A stretch of 48,565 nt of DNA from Deinococcus arboris (lineage in GTDB: Bacteria; Deinococcota; Deinococci; Deinococcales; Deinococcaceae). Positions 15,591-25,163 of the stretch are shown one piece after another. The translations under genes were made by a program, and so were the position numbers. Below the pieces are notes generated by a model, which had not been told where the DNA came from, did no database searches, and saw only the letters and a program-made list of their open reading frames with translations. How positions within the stretch are numbered: position 1 is the stretch's first letter; every line of letters starts with the position of its first letter. The stretch spans positions 1 to 48,565 of the forward strand of contig NZ_WQLB01000034.1 of NCBI RefSeq assembly GCF_009755355.1, in the 5' to 3' direction.

Positions 15591-16949
15591 TTACATCTCT
15601 ATAATTTGTTTATATCTATATCTATGCTTCAATTTACTTACTAATAAATCTTTTGGTACACCAATCATAGAAAGCAATTGAAATCTTATAAGATCGAATA
15701 CGACTCTCGATGCATGATACAATTCCTCATCTTTAAATGCTCGGGCAGCATATTTGATATCTAAATGTGTATAGTAATTACGTGTCGATTTAACCTTTTT
15801 TATAAAATCTTCTCTTGAGATAGATAGTCCAATTGATTCAAAAAGCTCTTGGTCTATTAATAGGTTGAGCTTATGAGAGAGATTTTTCTTGTAAGATGCT
15901 ATAATCCCATCCTTCATATTTGACTTCACTTCTTCGAGAATATCTAGACCCTCTATTGCTATTTTCACATCTCTTATAGCCTTTTCATAATCTTTCTTGT
16001 CCATCCAAATTGTATCAGAAGAGCTGTCGTATAGACCCTCTGTCATTTGTATAAAGCTTAAGAAGGCATCTCTTGTGTGTACCTTTTCTCGCCAAAGAAG
16101 TGAGCTTTGAAGTTCCGCAAAGCTTTTTAATCTTTGATAATCCTTGATCCAATTTTCTAAAATTAATGGGAATTTGTCTAGCACATCATCGTAAGTTATA
16201 TCCGCTTCTGCATATTTATATTTCAGAGCTAACTTCTCTCTTCCAGTCCAAGTCAACACTTCGGTTGGAAATCCGGTGTCAGGATCAAGATACAGCATTA
16301 ACTCCGGATGAGACTTATATCCTGAGAGAAAAAATATTAGTTCTGTTACTCTTTCTACTATAGTGAGTATTTCAAGAACACTGCGAGGTTCCTTAAAATT
16401 TAGAGCAATCCGAGACTGTTTTGAGACCTTACCGCTAAGCCGCCTATGCCTGCGTGCAAACACTGACGATATACTCATATCAATCTTTAAGTCATCCAGA
16501 GAAATTTGATAGAACTTTTGATTATCATGTGAAAGCGATTGTATTTCACCCTTATATTCCCATTCAACATTCCTTCTGTCTACCCAATACCTATAGAGCT
16601 TGGAATTCATCTCTACTCTTGCATAATTAAAGGACGTTAATTCGTCCTCTTCTCTTCCCATAACTACAACACCCACCTTTAGAGTAAGAGTCATTACACC
16701 TTTCCGTTCTTGAGATGTATTCATTTGTAAAATTTCCAGCTTGGATATAAATATTCTCAAATCCCCTACACGTCCATGGACGATCTTTGGAGAAGCCTGG
16801 CTTACCATAGACATCTCTTCAATGGTACCTAAGAGTTCGAGAGCGATAGCTCCTCCCCTATGTAAACGGAGATGCCCTTCGAGCCACACTCCCTCATTTT
16901 CAATTCGCCACTCCCCATGATAGGAACGTTTCACATCCATTTTTGCCAT
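15591..16949 (-). CDS. ApeA-like HEPN anti-phage protein
   Basis: A 452-residue protein from the ATG at 16949; the frame also has a TTG at 17033 that would add 28 residues. The N-terminal beta-rich part (GEWRIENEGVWLEGHLRLHRGGAIALELLG) fits the first domain of ApeA proteins. The C-terminal helical part carries an R-x4-H motif, RNYYTH (about 390-395), the HEPN ribonuclease signature. ApeA proteins are single-gene abortive-infection defences. The gene is markedly AT-rich, directly downstream of the tape measure gene on the same strand, and takes the place where distal tail genes would be expected. Substrate and trigger are unknown. Confidence 0.72.
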   Translation of the reverse strand: MAKMDVKRSYHGEWRIENEGVWLEGHLRLHRGGAIALELLGTIEEMSMVSQASPKIVHGRVGDLRIFISKLEILQMNTSQERKGVMTLTLKVGVVVMGREEDELTSFNYARVEMNSKLYRYWVDRRNVEWEYKGEIQSLSHDNQKFYQISLDDLKIDMSISSVFARRHRRLSGKVSKQSRIALNFKEPRSVLEILTIVERVTELIFFLSGYKSHPELMLYLDPDTGFPTEVLTWTGREKLALKYKYAEADITYDDVLDKFPLILENWIKDYQRLKSFAELQSSLLWREKVHTRDAFLSFIQMTEGLYDSSSDTIWMDKKDYEKAIRDVKIAIEGLDILEEVKSNMKDGIIASYKKNLSHKLNLLIDQELFESIGLSISREDFIKKVKSTRNYYTHLDIKYAARAFKDEELYHASRVVFDLIRFQLLSMIGVPKDLLVSKLKHRYRYKQIIEM

Positions 16950-17066
16950 ATTTTTTATTCTTACCGAAATGAGGCTGCAAGATGAATTATGGCACTGTAG
17001 TGATCTTTTAATTTCGCAGAAGCCTTGTCCCAATGTGGTTTTCCGACAGTCAACCCTCCGCCTTGG

Positions 17067-20000
17067 TCAGCTCCCTGCGAGTGTGCCCGTGGTGCTGCGG
17101 TAGCTGCCAGCGCCGTCTGAAGTCCGGCGGAATCCATTCAAGACGTCCCGCATCAGTTCGGCCACTTCTCGCTGCACCATGGCGGTCTTCTTGCCTTCCT
17201 CCGCCGCTTCCTTCAACCCGCGCACGCCGTCGACCAGTGGCGCAGCCAGTGCGAACTGGACGGGCTCCGGCAGCGTGCTGAGCCCCGTGGTGTCCACCCC
17301 GCGCGTGGTGCCGGGGTCCACCTTAACGCCCAAGTTGTCGCGCAGCCGGTCCAAGCCGGGCTGAAGCCGTTGGCCCACCCCAGTCACGAATTGCTCCGCT
17401 TGGCCTAATTGCCGTTCCACCATGGCCATCGCCGCATCATCGTCAGCTGTCCCCTCCGTCTTTGCGGCGTCGGTGAGGGCCTTAATGCCCGGCGCCAGGA
17501 TTTCTTTCAAGGCGTCATTAAAGATGGCTTCAATCAGACCGTCCACCACGCCCGAATAGGCACTCTCCCGGAAGGTCTCGCTGAAACCGCTCCAGTCCCC
17601 CGTCATGAGGGCCTGCTTCATGCCGTTCTTGATGCCCCCCAGCACACCGCCCTCAATCGACTGTGCAATCTTCAAGCCGAACTCGTCTATGTCCTGCCGG
17701 ATCTCGGGCCCACCGCCGAAGGTATCGGCGAGCCACCCGCGCGAGCGCACGAAGGTCTTGGCAAAGTCGTCACCCCGAATCAGGGTGAAGCGCTTGTTGA
17801 AATCTTCCCGCATCTTGTCGGCTTTTTCATAGGCCTGACGGAATCCGTTCATGGCTTCGGCAATGCCCGAGATGATCTTCGTGATGGCCCCGACCCAGGC
17901 GCCGATGTCGGCCGGGTTCGCAATGATGCGCATCACGTCGCCTGCCAGCGCGGCCACCTTCCCGGCCAGATTCCCCAGGCCGTTCAGGTTCGCCGCCAGG
18001 TCCTCGTTCCCACTGGCCTCCGCCAAGCTGCTGAAGGCCCCCGCCAGGTCCTGCACGTACCCGGCATACTCCTGCACCGTCCCCAGGGTCTTCATGGCCC
18101 CGGCCACCTCCGGCGACATCGCCCGTAGGCCACCAGCAAGATCCCGAATCTGCCCTGCCAATTTCAGATTCCCGAAGCGCTCGGCTTCGTCTGCCAGGGC
18201 GTTGAGCTGCACCGAGGCTTCCCGCAGCCCAGCGGCATAGTCCTGGGCCGTGATCTCGCCGCTGTCGAACTGATCGCTCAGCGTCTGGACGTCCTGCTGC
18301 CACTGGCCCAGGTTGAACCGCTGACCCAGCTGCACGTCGCTGGGATTGCGCAGCTGCTCGATCAGCGCCAGCAGGTTTTGCAGGTCTGCTTCGGTGAGCT
18401 GACTCTCAGCGCGGGCCTGCTGCAGCGTTTCTGTCAGCGCGTCGACCTGCCCCTGGTCGGACAGTCCGGCGGCGCCTCGGCCGAAGATCTCCGCGGCGAA
18501 CTCCGAGAAGCGGTTGCTGGGCAGGGGATTCTCCAACGCACCCTTCATGCCCCGCTCCCAGCCGTCCACCACCCCTTCCGTGGTCAGGTTGGTCAGCACG
18601 TCCAGGTAGTTTTGGGCGCCCGCGACGGCGGATTCTAAGCCGGCTCGGATGCTGGGCGGCAGGCGCTCGCCGATCTCACTGGCCAGCAGCTCAGCCACTT
18701 CCGCCAAAAGGCCCTGCACCTGGGTGGGGTCCGTCGCTTCGGCCAGCAGCTGGCCCAGGTCTCGGGCCTGCGCCACGTCCTTGAGGTCTGGTGCCCCGCC
18801 GGTCTGCCCGCCGTTCGCAAACCCGTTGGCCCCTGGAATGAGGCCACTGGCGTACGGATTGCCGAAGGAAGGGAGATCGGCCCGCAGGTCCTTGAGCAGC
18901 CCCTGCAGGCGGGTGCGCAGCGCCGGGTCAGTCACCTCTTCAAGCCGCGCCACCACCTGACTGATCTGCTCGTCTACCGTGCCCGACAGCCCGGCCACGA
19001 AGGTATTGAACTCGTCTGTCAGGGCGGTGGCGCCGGTCAGGTTACTGATGGCGTCGTGCAGCAGGTTGATGGCCTGGGCCGCGTCCTCACCGGCCAGGGC
19101 GGCCTCCATGACGCCGCTGAGCGCCTCTTCCAGCACCGCCAGAGCCCCGTCTGAGTCGCCGGCAGCCGCCAGTTCGTCGGCCGTCTTCTTCGCCCCTTCC
19201 GCCAGTGCCGTGTTGGCCTGGTCCTGCAATTCGAAGATGACGCGCTGCGCCGCTTCTTCCTCCAGCCGGCGCCGCTCCCACTCGTCATAGACCGCTTTGA
19301 GCAGTTCCTGGTCTTTCACGGCACGGGCCTCACCGTACAAGCGAATCAGCCCGTCCTCTGACTGGCCAGGCAGCCCTTCAATGATGGCTCGCAGTCGCTC
19401 GGCATAGGCCTCGGCGCGGCCGGCCTCACTTTCGGAGAAGGCCTGCTGCTGCACGTCGGCCAGATGCTGCACCGCCGTTTCGGCCAGGTCATCCAGCGTG
19501 ATGATCAGGTCCTGGTTCACCTGGGCGATGCGCTCGCCGTACTGGGCCCAGAGGGCCTGACGGTCTTTCAGGGTCAGGCTTTGAGCGTTGACGGCCGTGT
19601 TGCGCTCACGTTCCAGGCGCAGGCGTTCCTGCCGTGCGGCCACCTCCGCCTGCGCCGCGCGGGCCGCCAGCACGTTGGCCGCCAAACGCTCCTCTACGCT
19701 GAGCCGGGCTTCCGCGCTGTCCCCGGCCTTCTTCACCTCCAGATCGTAGGTTTTGAGAACCTCGCCGGCCCGGCGCTGGGCCAGCTCCAGTTGCCCATCG
19801 GCCAGGGCCCGCTGGGCGGCGAGGCGGTTCTCGCTCGCCTTGAGGGCGGCGTCATCGTTCTTGTGGCGTTCCTGCTCAGCTAGGTCTTCGCGGCGCCGGA
19901 TCTCCGCCTGAGCGGCCTGCCACTTGGCCAGGCTGACATCGGGGGTCACCCCTCCAGCCACAAGTTCCTGTAGACGATCAGCCCCGGCACCGCGCAGCGA

Positions 20001-23000
20001 CTTCTCCATGCGTTCACGGGCCAGGAGGTCCTGCTGCTGGGCCTGCTCGCGCTGCAGGGGCGTGAGTTCGGCGGTTCGCTTCCGGACCTGTTCCAGGCGC
20101 TTGGCCGCGTCCCCGGCCAGATCCAGCAGGGCCTTGTATTTCGCGGTCTCACCCCAGCGCTTCCGTTCCGCCTCGGCCCCTGACAAGGCTTCTTTTCGAA
20201 TGGCTTCCAGCCGGGTCGTAACCTCAGCAGCGGGGCGACCCAGATTGTCCAGGCTGCTCGTGATGTCGAGCTGGCCTTTGAGTTTGTCAAACTGCTGCCC
20301 GAATTCACTGGTCGCTTTCTTGGCCTTGCCGCTTTCCAGGCCGATGTATTCCAGGGCCTTGCCCGCCAGCTCACCACTGGTCCGGAACGATTCGAGTTGT
20401 CGATCGGCCACCAGCCAGCGGTCCTTGTTGTCTGCCTTGCCGCCAGGAGCGTACTTCTCGACCGCATCCGTCAGGCGGCGGGCTTCTTTCAGGTAATCGT
20501 CGAAGGTCTTTTCGACGGGTGGCGGCTTGGCCTTGCTGTCGTAGGTGCGGGCCGCATTCGCGTTGCCGGTCACGCCGCGGAACGTCTGACTGAATGGGTC
20601 CACCAGCTGGCCACCCACCAGGGCGTGGAAGTGCAAGTGGGCGTTCTTGGTGCCCAGTTCCTTGTGAGCGGCGTCGCCCGATTGCCCCACGGTGGCCAGC
20701 AGCTCGCCCTGCTTCACCAGCAGACGCCCGCCTGCCCGGGCAATGGCTTCCACCAGCCCGTCCGCATACTTATCCAGGTGGATCATGCTCAGCCGCTTGT
20801 TGTCGGCATCGTACAGATCCACGATGTTGCCTTGCTGCTGATCCTTACGAACCGAGGCGTAGCCTGCGAAAGGGGCGTACACCGGCGTTCCAACTGGGGC
20901 GAAGAAGTCTTCGCCGACGTGCTTGCCCCATGAGCCGTTCGGTCCATAGGTCTGGCCAAAGGGCGTGCCCCGGCTGCGCTGCCCCACCCCGAGCAGGGTG
21001 GCCAGGGCCAGGCCGGTGATGTCCGAGGCGCGCCCCTGGCCTGGCAGCAGCGGCCCTTCGCCCACCAGCGGCTTCAGCGTGGCCTTCACGGTGCCCGCAA
21101 TGGCTTCGCTGCCTTTCTGGACATGCTCGCGCATCTGGTCGACGTAACCGTCGAGATTTTTCAGGATGGCCTCGACCTGCTGTTTGAAGTCGCCGCGCTC
21201 CATCAGGTTCGCCTTGATGAGCTGATCACGCAGATCAATGGCGGTCTGGCGCCGCTCCAGACTGGTGTAGGTCGCGCTGACGCCACGCGCGGTGGCCGGG
21301 CCGTATTGCAGCAGGGCGCCCAGTGGCCCGTACAGCAGGGTGTTGAGGACCTTTCCTACCGGGCCTTCCCCTGGGGTGGTGGCTGACCCGATGGTGCGCT
21401 GAGCCCCCAGGAAAACCTTGTAAGCCATCGTAGTGCCGTCATCCTTGGCCCAGTCGATGGTCAGCACGGCCCGGATGTCCTTGATGTCGTGAAGCCCTTC
21501 GAGGTCGCTGCGTACATCGCCAATGGCCTTGAGGACGGGGTTCACCCCTTTGTCCAGGAAGTTGGTGAAAGCCCCCAGCAAGCCCCGGCTGAAGAGAATT
21601 TGGGTGCGCTCCCAGGAGGCATAAAAGTTCTTGCCCGCGTCCTCGGCAGTGCCCTTGAGCTTGGCCACTTGGCGGTCCAACTCGCCGCTGCTGTTAGTGA
21701 CCCGGTCCAGCACGCCACCGGTATCGTCCAGGCCTCCGTTCAGCAGCCCGATCACGGCCTGCAGGCCGCCCACGTCGCCGATGAGGGTGGCCAGGGCCTC
21801 GCTGTCATCGCCCACTCCTTTGCCCAACTGTTCGAGGAACTTGACCAGCCCCATGCCCTTCAGGGCGGCGGCGCTGAACTCAATGCCCAAGCGGCTGGCG
21901 GTGTCCTTAGCCTGTTCAGTTGGCTTCTGCACGTTCGTAAGGGCGCTGCGGATGTACTCCAGCGCGGTGCTGGCCGGAATGCCGCGGGTGGTCAGCAGGG
22001 CCATAGCGCCGAGCAGCTCTTCAAGTGGGACATCCAGGCTTTTGGCCTGCCCCGCTACTGCGCCTAAGCTGCCGGCAATTTCACCCAATTTGACCTTACC
22101 CGCCGCCACGCTGGCCCAGAGCATGTCGGAGACCTGGCCGGCTTTGGACGCGTCCATTTCGTACGCATTCAGAAGGCTGGTCAAGGCATTGGCCGCCACC
22201 TGCGTTTCGGTGCGGGTAACTTTGGCCAGATTGGCTGCGCGTTCTAGGAACCTTAGGGCTTCGGGTTCATTCGAGGTACCGCGCACGCTGGCCCCGAGGA
22301 TCTCCTCGTAGCCCTCTTTCAGTTCTGAGAAGCCACGATGGACCTCGGCGCCGACCTTTAAGATGCCCATGCCCACGGGCCCGAGCTGACTGGGCAATTT
22401 ATCGGTCAGCAGGCTGATTTCGGCCAGGCCAGCCTCATACTCGGCGGCCGTCTTAATGCCGGTCACCCTGGCGTACGCCAGGGCGCCCACCGCCGCCGAC
22501 GTGGCCGCGAAAGCCACTGCGTTCCTGGCCTCGGCGATCGCCGTGGCGCGGGCGGCAGGGTCCGCCTCGCGGTGGGCATCGCGCAGGCTCTGCACGTGCT
22601 CAGCGGCCTGCTCGACCGCGCCCCCCATGCCTTCGGCAGCAATCTCCATGCCCGCCGCACCCAACTCGGCCTGCTTGGCCGCTTCGGGCAGGCCATTAAG
22701 CGCGTCGACCGCTTCTTTCGTATCTGCCGCAGCGGCCGCCATGCCACTGGACTCTCCAGCTCCAGCACGACTGAACAGGCCCAGGCCGGTCCCGCCACTG
22801 ATCCCAAAGTCGGCCGACAGGTTGACGCTTTGCAGGCCTCGCTGCGCCTGCTGTCCCAGAGACCGGCCTGCCTGCAGGGCTTCAGCGTGCTTGGCCTTCA
22901 GCCCGTCGATGAAGCCGTCGGCAGCCCAGGTGCCAGCTTGCCGCAGCACACGGCTGGGACTGCGGATGTCCAGTGCGTCTTTTACGCCCTTGTGCAGCGC

Positions 23001-23897
23001 CTCGCCAGTCTCGTGACCTTCTTTCTTCACCTCGTCCTGACGGGCACGCAGGCCTTCACTCAGGCCATCACCAGCAGCACGGCCCACATCGGCGCCGGCG
23101 TCTCGCATCTCAGTCTGGGCCGAGCGGTACTGCTGGTAGATCATGCCCAACTGCTCAGCTAATTGTCCGAAAGGCCCTAGGTTGCCGAGGGCTGACAACA
23201 CGCCTTGGCTAACCCCAGCAGAGAAGCTGCCCGGCGTGTTCTGTCCGCTCGCTTGGTCCATCGTCCGTTGGGCAGCGGCGGCCACCTGGGTCAACCGGCG
23301 GTAGGCATCAGAAGTTTTGTCCACTGCCTGCGCCTGGATCAGCGCCTGGCTATGGATGCGGCGCTGAGCAGCAATAACCTCGTCATCACTCAGTTGCCGG
23401 GCCTGCCAGAGGTTGCGATACGCACGAGTCTGCTGGTCAAGCGCATTAATGCTGGCGATAGACCGCTGTTTCTCGTCTCGCGCGGCTTGGCTGGCCAGGC
23501 GATTGGTCAGCGTGAGCTGTGCCGCCTGTTCCCGGATCCGGGTGGTGCGCTCGACGGTCGCAGCGGCTTCAGCCTTGCTGGCGGCCGTGTTACTCCGGTA
23601 CTCGGCGAGGACGGCCGCATTGTGCTCACGTATAGCTTGAGCGCTTGCTTGATGCTGGGCCCCTAAAACACGGGCGTTGCGAGTTTGCTGAGTCGCCTGT
23701 TCTTTCGTCAGGTTGCCCAGTTCAGCCACGCCCTGCTTCACACTGTCCAGCGAGGTCAGCGCCTCACCCGTGTTCATCTTGACCTTGACGCCCTGTTCGC
23801 GCTCCAACTGCTGCTGTAGGCGGCTGAACTCAGCCCAGAACTGAGTCTGATCCAGAGTGGGGCTGAGAACGAGGTCGCCAAGAGAGGTCTGGGTCAT
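17067..23897 (-). CDS. phage tail tape measure protein with embedded M23 peptidase
   Basis: A 2276-residue protein. The start is the ATG at 23897, with GGAGGT 7 nt upstream. The first 250 residues are Gln/Ala-rich coiled coil. Residues about 480-720 match the TP901-type tape-measure core (AAEYEAGLAEISLL ... GMGILKVGAEV ... LGAMALLTTRGIPASTALEYIRSAL). An M23 zinc peptidase lies at about 985-1095, with KHVGEDFFAPVGTPVYAP and NAHLHFHALV (the H-x-H motif). Long helical coiled-coil regions follow, and a hydrophobic segment near 1970-2015 could interact with the membrane. Tape measure length sets siphophage tail length; at about 0.15 nm per residue this predicts a tail of roughly 340 nm. The peptidase would open peptidoglycan during DNA entry. 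This is the last structural gene of the late operon. Confidence 0.95.
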   Translation of the reverse strand: MTQTSLGDLVLSPTLDQTQFWAEFSRLQQQLEREQGVKVKMNTGEALTSLDSVKQGVAELGNLTKEQATQQTRNARVLGAQHQASAQAIREHNAAVLAEYRSNTAASKAEAAATVERTTRIREQAAQLTLTNRLASQAARDEKQRSIASINALDQQTRAYRNLWQARQLSDDEVIAAQRRIHSQALIQAQAVDKTSDAYRRLTQVAAAAQRTMDQASGQNTPGSFSAGVSQGVLSALGNLGPFGQLAEQLGMIYQQYRSAQTEMRDAGADVGRAAGDGLSEGLRARQDEVKKEGHETGEALHKGVKDALDIRSPSRVLRQAGTWAADGFIDGLKAKHAEALQAGRSLGQQAQRGLQSVNLSADFGISGGTGLGLFSRAGAGESSGMAAAAADTKEAVDALNGLPEAAKQAELGAAGMEIAAEGMGGAVEQAAEHVQSLRDAHREADPAARATAIAEARNAVAFAATSAAVGALAYARVTGIKTAAEYEAGLAEISLLTDKLPSQLGPVGMGILKVGAEVHRGFSELKEGYEEILGASVRGTSNEPEALRFLERAANLAKVTRTETQVAANALTSLLNAYEMDASKAGQVSDMLWASVAAGKVKLGEIAGSLGAVAGQAKSLDVPLEELLGAMALLTTRGIPASTALEYIRSALTNVQKPTEQAKDTASRLGIEFSAAALKGMGLVKFLEQLGKGVGDDSEALATLIGDVGGLQAVIGLLNGGLDDTGGVLDRVTNSSGELDRQVAKLKGTAEDAGKNFYASWERTQILFSRGLLGAFTNFLDKGVNPVLKAIGDVRSDLEGLHDIKDIRAVLTIDWAKDDGTTMAYKVFLGAQRTIGSATTPGEGPVGKVLNTLLYGPLGALLQYGPATARGVSATYTSLERRQTAIDLRDQLIKANLMERGDFKQQVEAILKNLDGYVDQMREHVQKGSEAIAGTVKATLKPLVGEGPLLPGQGRASDITGLALATLLGVGQRSRGTPFGQTYGPNGSWGKHVGEDFFAPVGTPVYAPFAGYASVRKDQQQGNIVDLYDADNKRLSMIHLDKYADGLVEAIARAGGRLLVKQGELLATVGQSGDAAHKELGTKNAHLHFHALVGGQLVDPFSQTFRGVTGNANAARTYDSKAKPPPVEKTFDDYLKEARRLTDAVEKYAPGGKADNKDRWLVADRQLESFRTSGELAGKALEYIGLESGKAKKATSEFGQQFDKLKGQLDITSSLDNLGRPAAEVTTRLEAIRKEALSGAEAERKRWGETAKYKALLDLAGDAAKRLEQVRKRTAELTPLQREQAQQQDLLARERMEKSLRGAGADRLQELVAGGVTPDVSLAKWQAAQAEIRRREDLAEQERHKNDDAALKASENRLAAQRALADGQLELAQRRAGEVLKTYDLEVKKAGDSAEARLSVEERLAANVLAARAAQAEVAARQERLRLERERNTAVNAQSLTLKDRQALWAQYGERIAQVNQDLIITLDDLAETAVQHLADVQQQAFSESEAGRAEAYAERLRAIIEGLPGQSEDGLIRLYGEARAVKDQELLKAVYDEWERRRLEEEAAQRVIFELQDQANTALAEGAKKTADELAAAGDSDGALAVLEEALSGVMEAALAGEDAAQAINLLHDAISNLTGATALTDEFNTFVAGLSGTVDEQISQVVARLEEVTDPALRTRLQGLLKDLRADLPSFGNPYASGLIPGANGFANGGQTGGAPDLKDVAQARDLGQLLAEATDPTQVQGLLAEVAELLASEIGERLPPSIRAGLESAVAGAQNYLDVLTNLTTEGVVDGWERGMKGALENPLPSNRFSEFAAEIFGRGAAGLSDQGQVDALTETLQQARAESQLTEADLQNLLALIEQLRNPSDVQLGQRFNLGQWQQDVQTLSDQFDSGEITAQDYAAGLREASVQLNALADEAERFGNLKLAGQIRDLAGGLRAMSPEVAGAMKTLGTVQEYAGYVQDLAGAFSSLAEASGNEDLAANLNGLGNLAGKVAALAGDVMRIIANPADIGAWVGAITKIISGIAEAMNGFRQAYEKADKMREDFNKRFTLIRGDDFAKTFVRSRGWLADTFGGGPEIRQDIDEFGLKIAQSIEGGVLGGIKNGMKQALMTGDWSGFSETFRESAYSGVVDGLIEAIFNDALKEILAPGIKALTDAAKTEGTADDDAAMAMVERQLGQAEQFVTGVGQRLQPGLDRLRDNLGVKVDPGTTRGVDTTGLSTLPEPVQFALAAPLVDGVRGLKEAAEEGKKTAMVQREVAELMRDVLNGFRRTSDGAGSYRSTTGTLAGS

Positions 23898-23921
23898 AAG
23901 GGATACCTCCGAAGGGGAATG

Positions 23922-23943
23922 AAAAACCGCCCACGGGGGGCGG
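23922..23943 (-). terminator. intrinsic terminator just upstream of tape measure gene
   Basis: On the minus strand CCGCCC, a 5-nt loop and GGGCGG are followed directly by TTTTT. It lies between the HEPN gene pair and the tape measure start, so late transcription from upstream must read through it, or the HEPN pair is insulated by it. Confidence 0.75.
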
Positions 23944-24007
23944 CTGAAAGGTGGGGGTTGTGGGCGGGCAGAGGCGCTTGCCAGAGAGACCATCTTGTAC
24001 GGATCTT

Positions 24008-24376
24008 TCAGAATCGAATGCCAAGCGAAAACAGCTTAGTTTTCGCTTCTTGGAAGTGCTTCTCTTGCGCCGTGCATAATTTCTTCAATTTGTCCACGGG
24101 AAGGCAGTCATACCTCGCCTTCTGCGCCGCCTGCACCAAGTTCAGGAAGTGAACGGACAGGTCAGTTTGTCCGATACTCTGCAAGGCAGTCGAATAGCCA
24201 CCGTAGTGATCGGTGGCCATCTTAGTTTCTTTCTTGATAAGCAGCGCCTCAACAGCGTGAAGTGCTGTGTACATCATGATCGTGATGCGCCACTCGTAAG
24301 CGTCGTCAGGCAAACTGCCCAGAGCTACCAAATTCCTTTTGGCCTGCTCGATATGCTGTTCCTGACTCGGGCTCAT
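24008..24376 (-). CDS. HEPN-like helical protein (moron pair, second gene)
   Basis: A 122-residue all-helical protein. The pattern ITIMMYTALHAVEALLIKK ... DHYGGYSTALQSI ... AQKARYDCLP resembles small HEPN proteins: an aromatic/His helix, then a His near the second helix and a conserved RY. A clear R-x4-6-H catalytic motif is not seen, so it may be a non-catalytic HEPN member or use other residues. It overlaps the 3' end of the upstream gene by 71 bp, an unusually long overlap that ties the two together. Base composition is lower in GC than the flanking tail genes. Confidence 0.6.
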   Translation of the reverse strand: MSPSQEQHIEQAKRNLVALGSLPDDAYEWRITIMMYTALHAVEALLIKKETKMATDHYGGYSTALQSIGQTDLSVHFLNLVQAAQKARYDCLPVDKLKKLCTAQEKHFQEAKTKLFSLGIRF

Positions 24377-25007
24377 TCGGGATGAATTCTATACCATCAA
24401 CGTAACCACCGGCATCATTCACTGCCTGAACCAGATTCAGTGTGATGTGCTGCGTTGGTTCGTACTCAAATTCAATGTCAGGATGGACGAAGCACTGAAC
24501 ACTTAGTCTCTTACCTTCGTGGCTACTGTATTCAACGTAATACAAACCGTCTTGATGCAGTTTTCTCGCCGCGTCGTAGAGAGCTTGCTCGTACTTAGGC
24601 ACACTTCCAGCTAGTGAACCGTTGTTCTCATGCAGGTGGATAATCGTTGATAAAAGCGTTTGTTGAAGATCAACCGCATCCGCCACTCTCTTTTGAGCGA
24701 CCTGCATGCCGTCACGCTTCATGGTGCGCCACATGTCACGAGCGTACCTAAACCCTTTTATCAAATCTCGCCAACCCATCCAGGTCACTTTCAAGGGGTT
24801 AGCCTGGGTTTCCTTAGCTAGCTGATAGAGCCGGTGCTGATCTGTGCTGGAGAGGGTAGACCAGAGCTGAGGCAACAGGAAGGTCAGACGGCGTACAGCC
24901 TGCTGATTCTCCTCCACGCTGTCTCTCCACTCAACGCCGTATGCCTTCGCGTACCGTCCGAGGAGGTCGCTCACCTCGGTGTTGCGCGTGGTTTCCGTCA
25001 TGGTCAT
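24306..25007 (-). CDS. hypothetical protein, first gene of HEPN moron pair
   Basis: A 233-residue protein starting at the ATG at 25007, with GGAGGT 5 nt upstream. The N-terminal 130 residues are helical; the C-terminal 100 form an alpha/beta region (DGLYYVEYSSHEGKRLSVQ, EYEPTQHITLNLVQAV). No family is recognised. With the overlapping HEPN gene it forms a two-gene unit with its own promoter-like sequence upstream and a terminator downstream, inserted between the tail assembly chaperone and the tape measure. This is classic moron placement. A defence, toxin-antitoxin or superinfection role is inferred. Confidence 0.6.
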   Translation of the reverse strand: MTMTETTRNTEVSDLLGRYAKAYGVEWRDSVEENQQAVRRLTFLLPQLWSTLSSTDQHRLYQLAKETQANPLKVTWMGWRDLIKGFRYARDMWRTMKRDGMQVAQKRVADAVDLQQTLLSTIIHLHENNGSLAGSVPKYEQALYDAARKLHQDGLYYVEYSSHEGKRLSVQCFVHPDIEFEYEPTQHITLNLVQAVNDAGGYVDGIEFIPNEPESGTAYRAGQKEFGSSGQFA

Positions 25008-25073
25008 GGTTCACCTCCAGCTACGATTTTCTTCGTGGTATCTCGCAAAATGATCCCGGTCGCGCTTATTCCT

Positions 25074-25102
25074 ATCACATTACGCTGAATGCATGACAGC
25101 AA
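25074..25102 (-). promoter_or_regulatory. candidate moron promoter
   Basis: On the minus strand TTGCTG (25097-25102), a 17-nt spacer and TGTGAT (25074-25079), about 65 nt before the ATG at 25007. The region 25008-25163 is otherwise non-coding and AT-richer than the tail genes around it. Confidence 0.35.
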
Positions 25103-25163
25103 AATGACGGCTGTTTCACTTCTGGTCGAGATTTCGTCCCTTAATCCAGTTATGTGATGGCAT

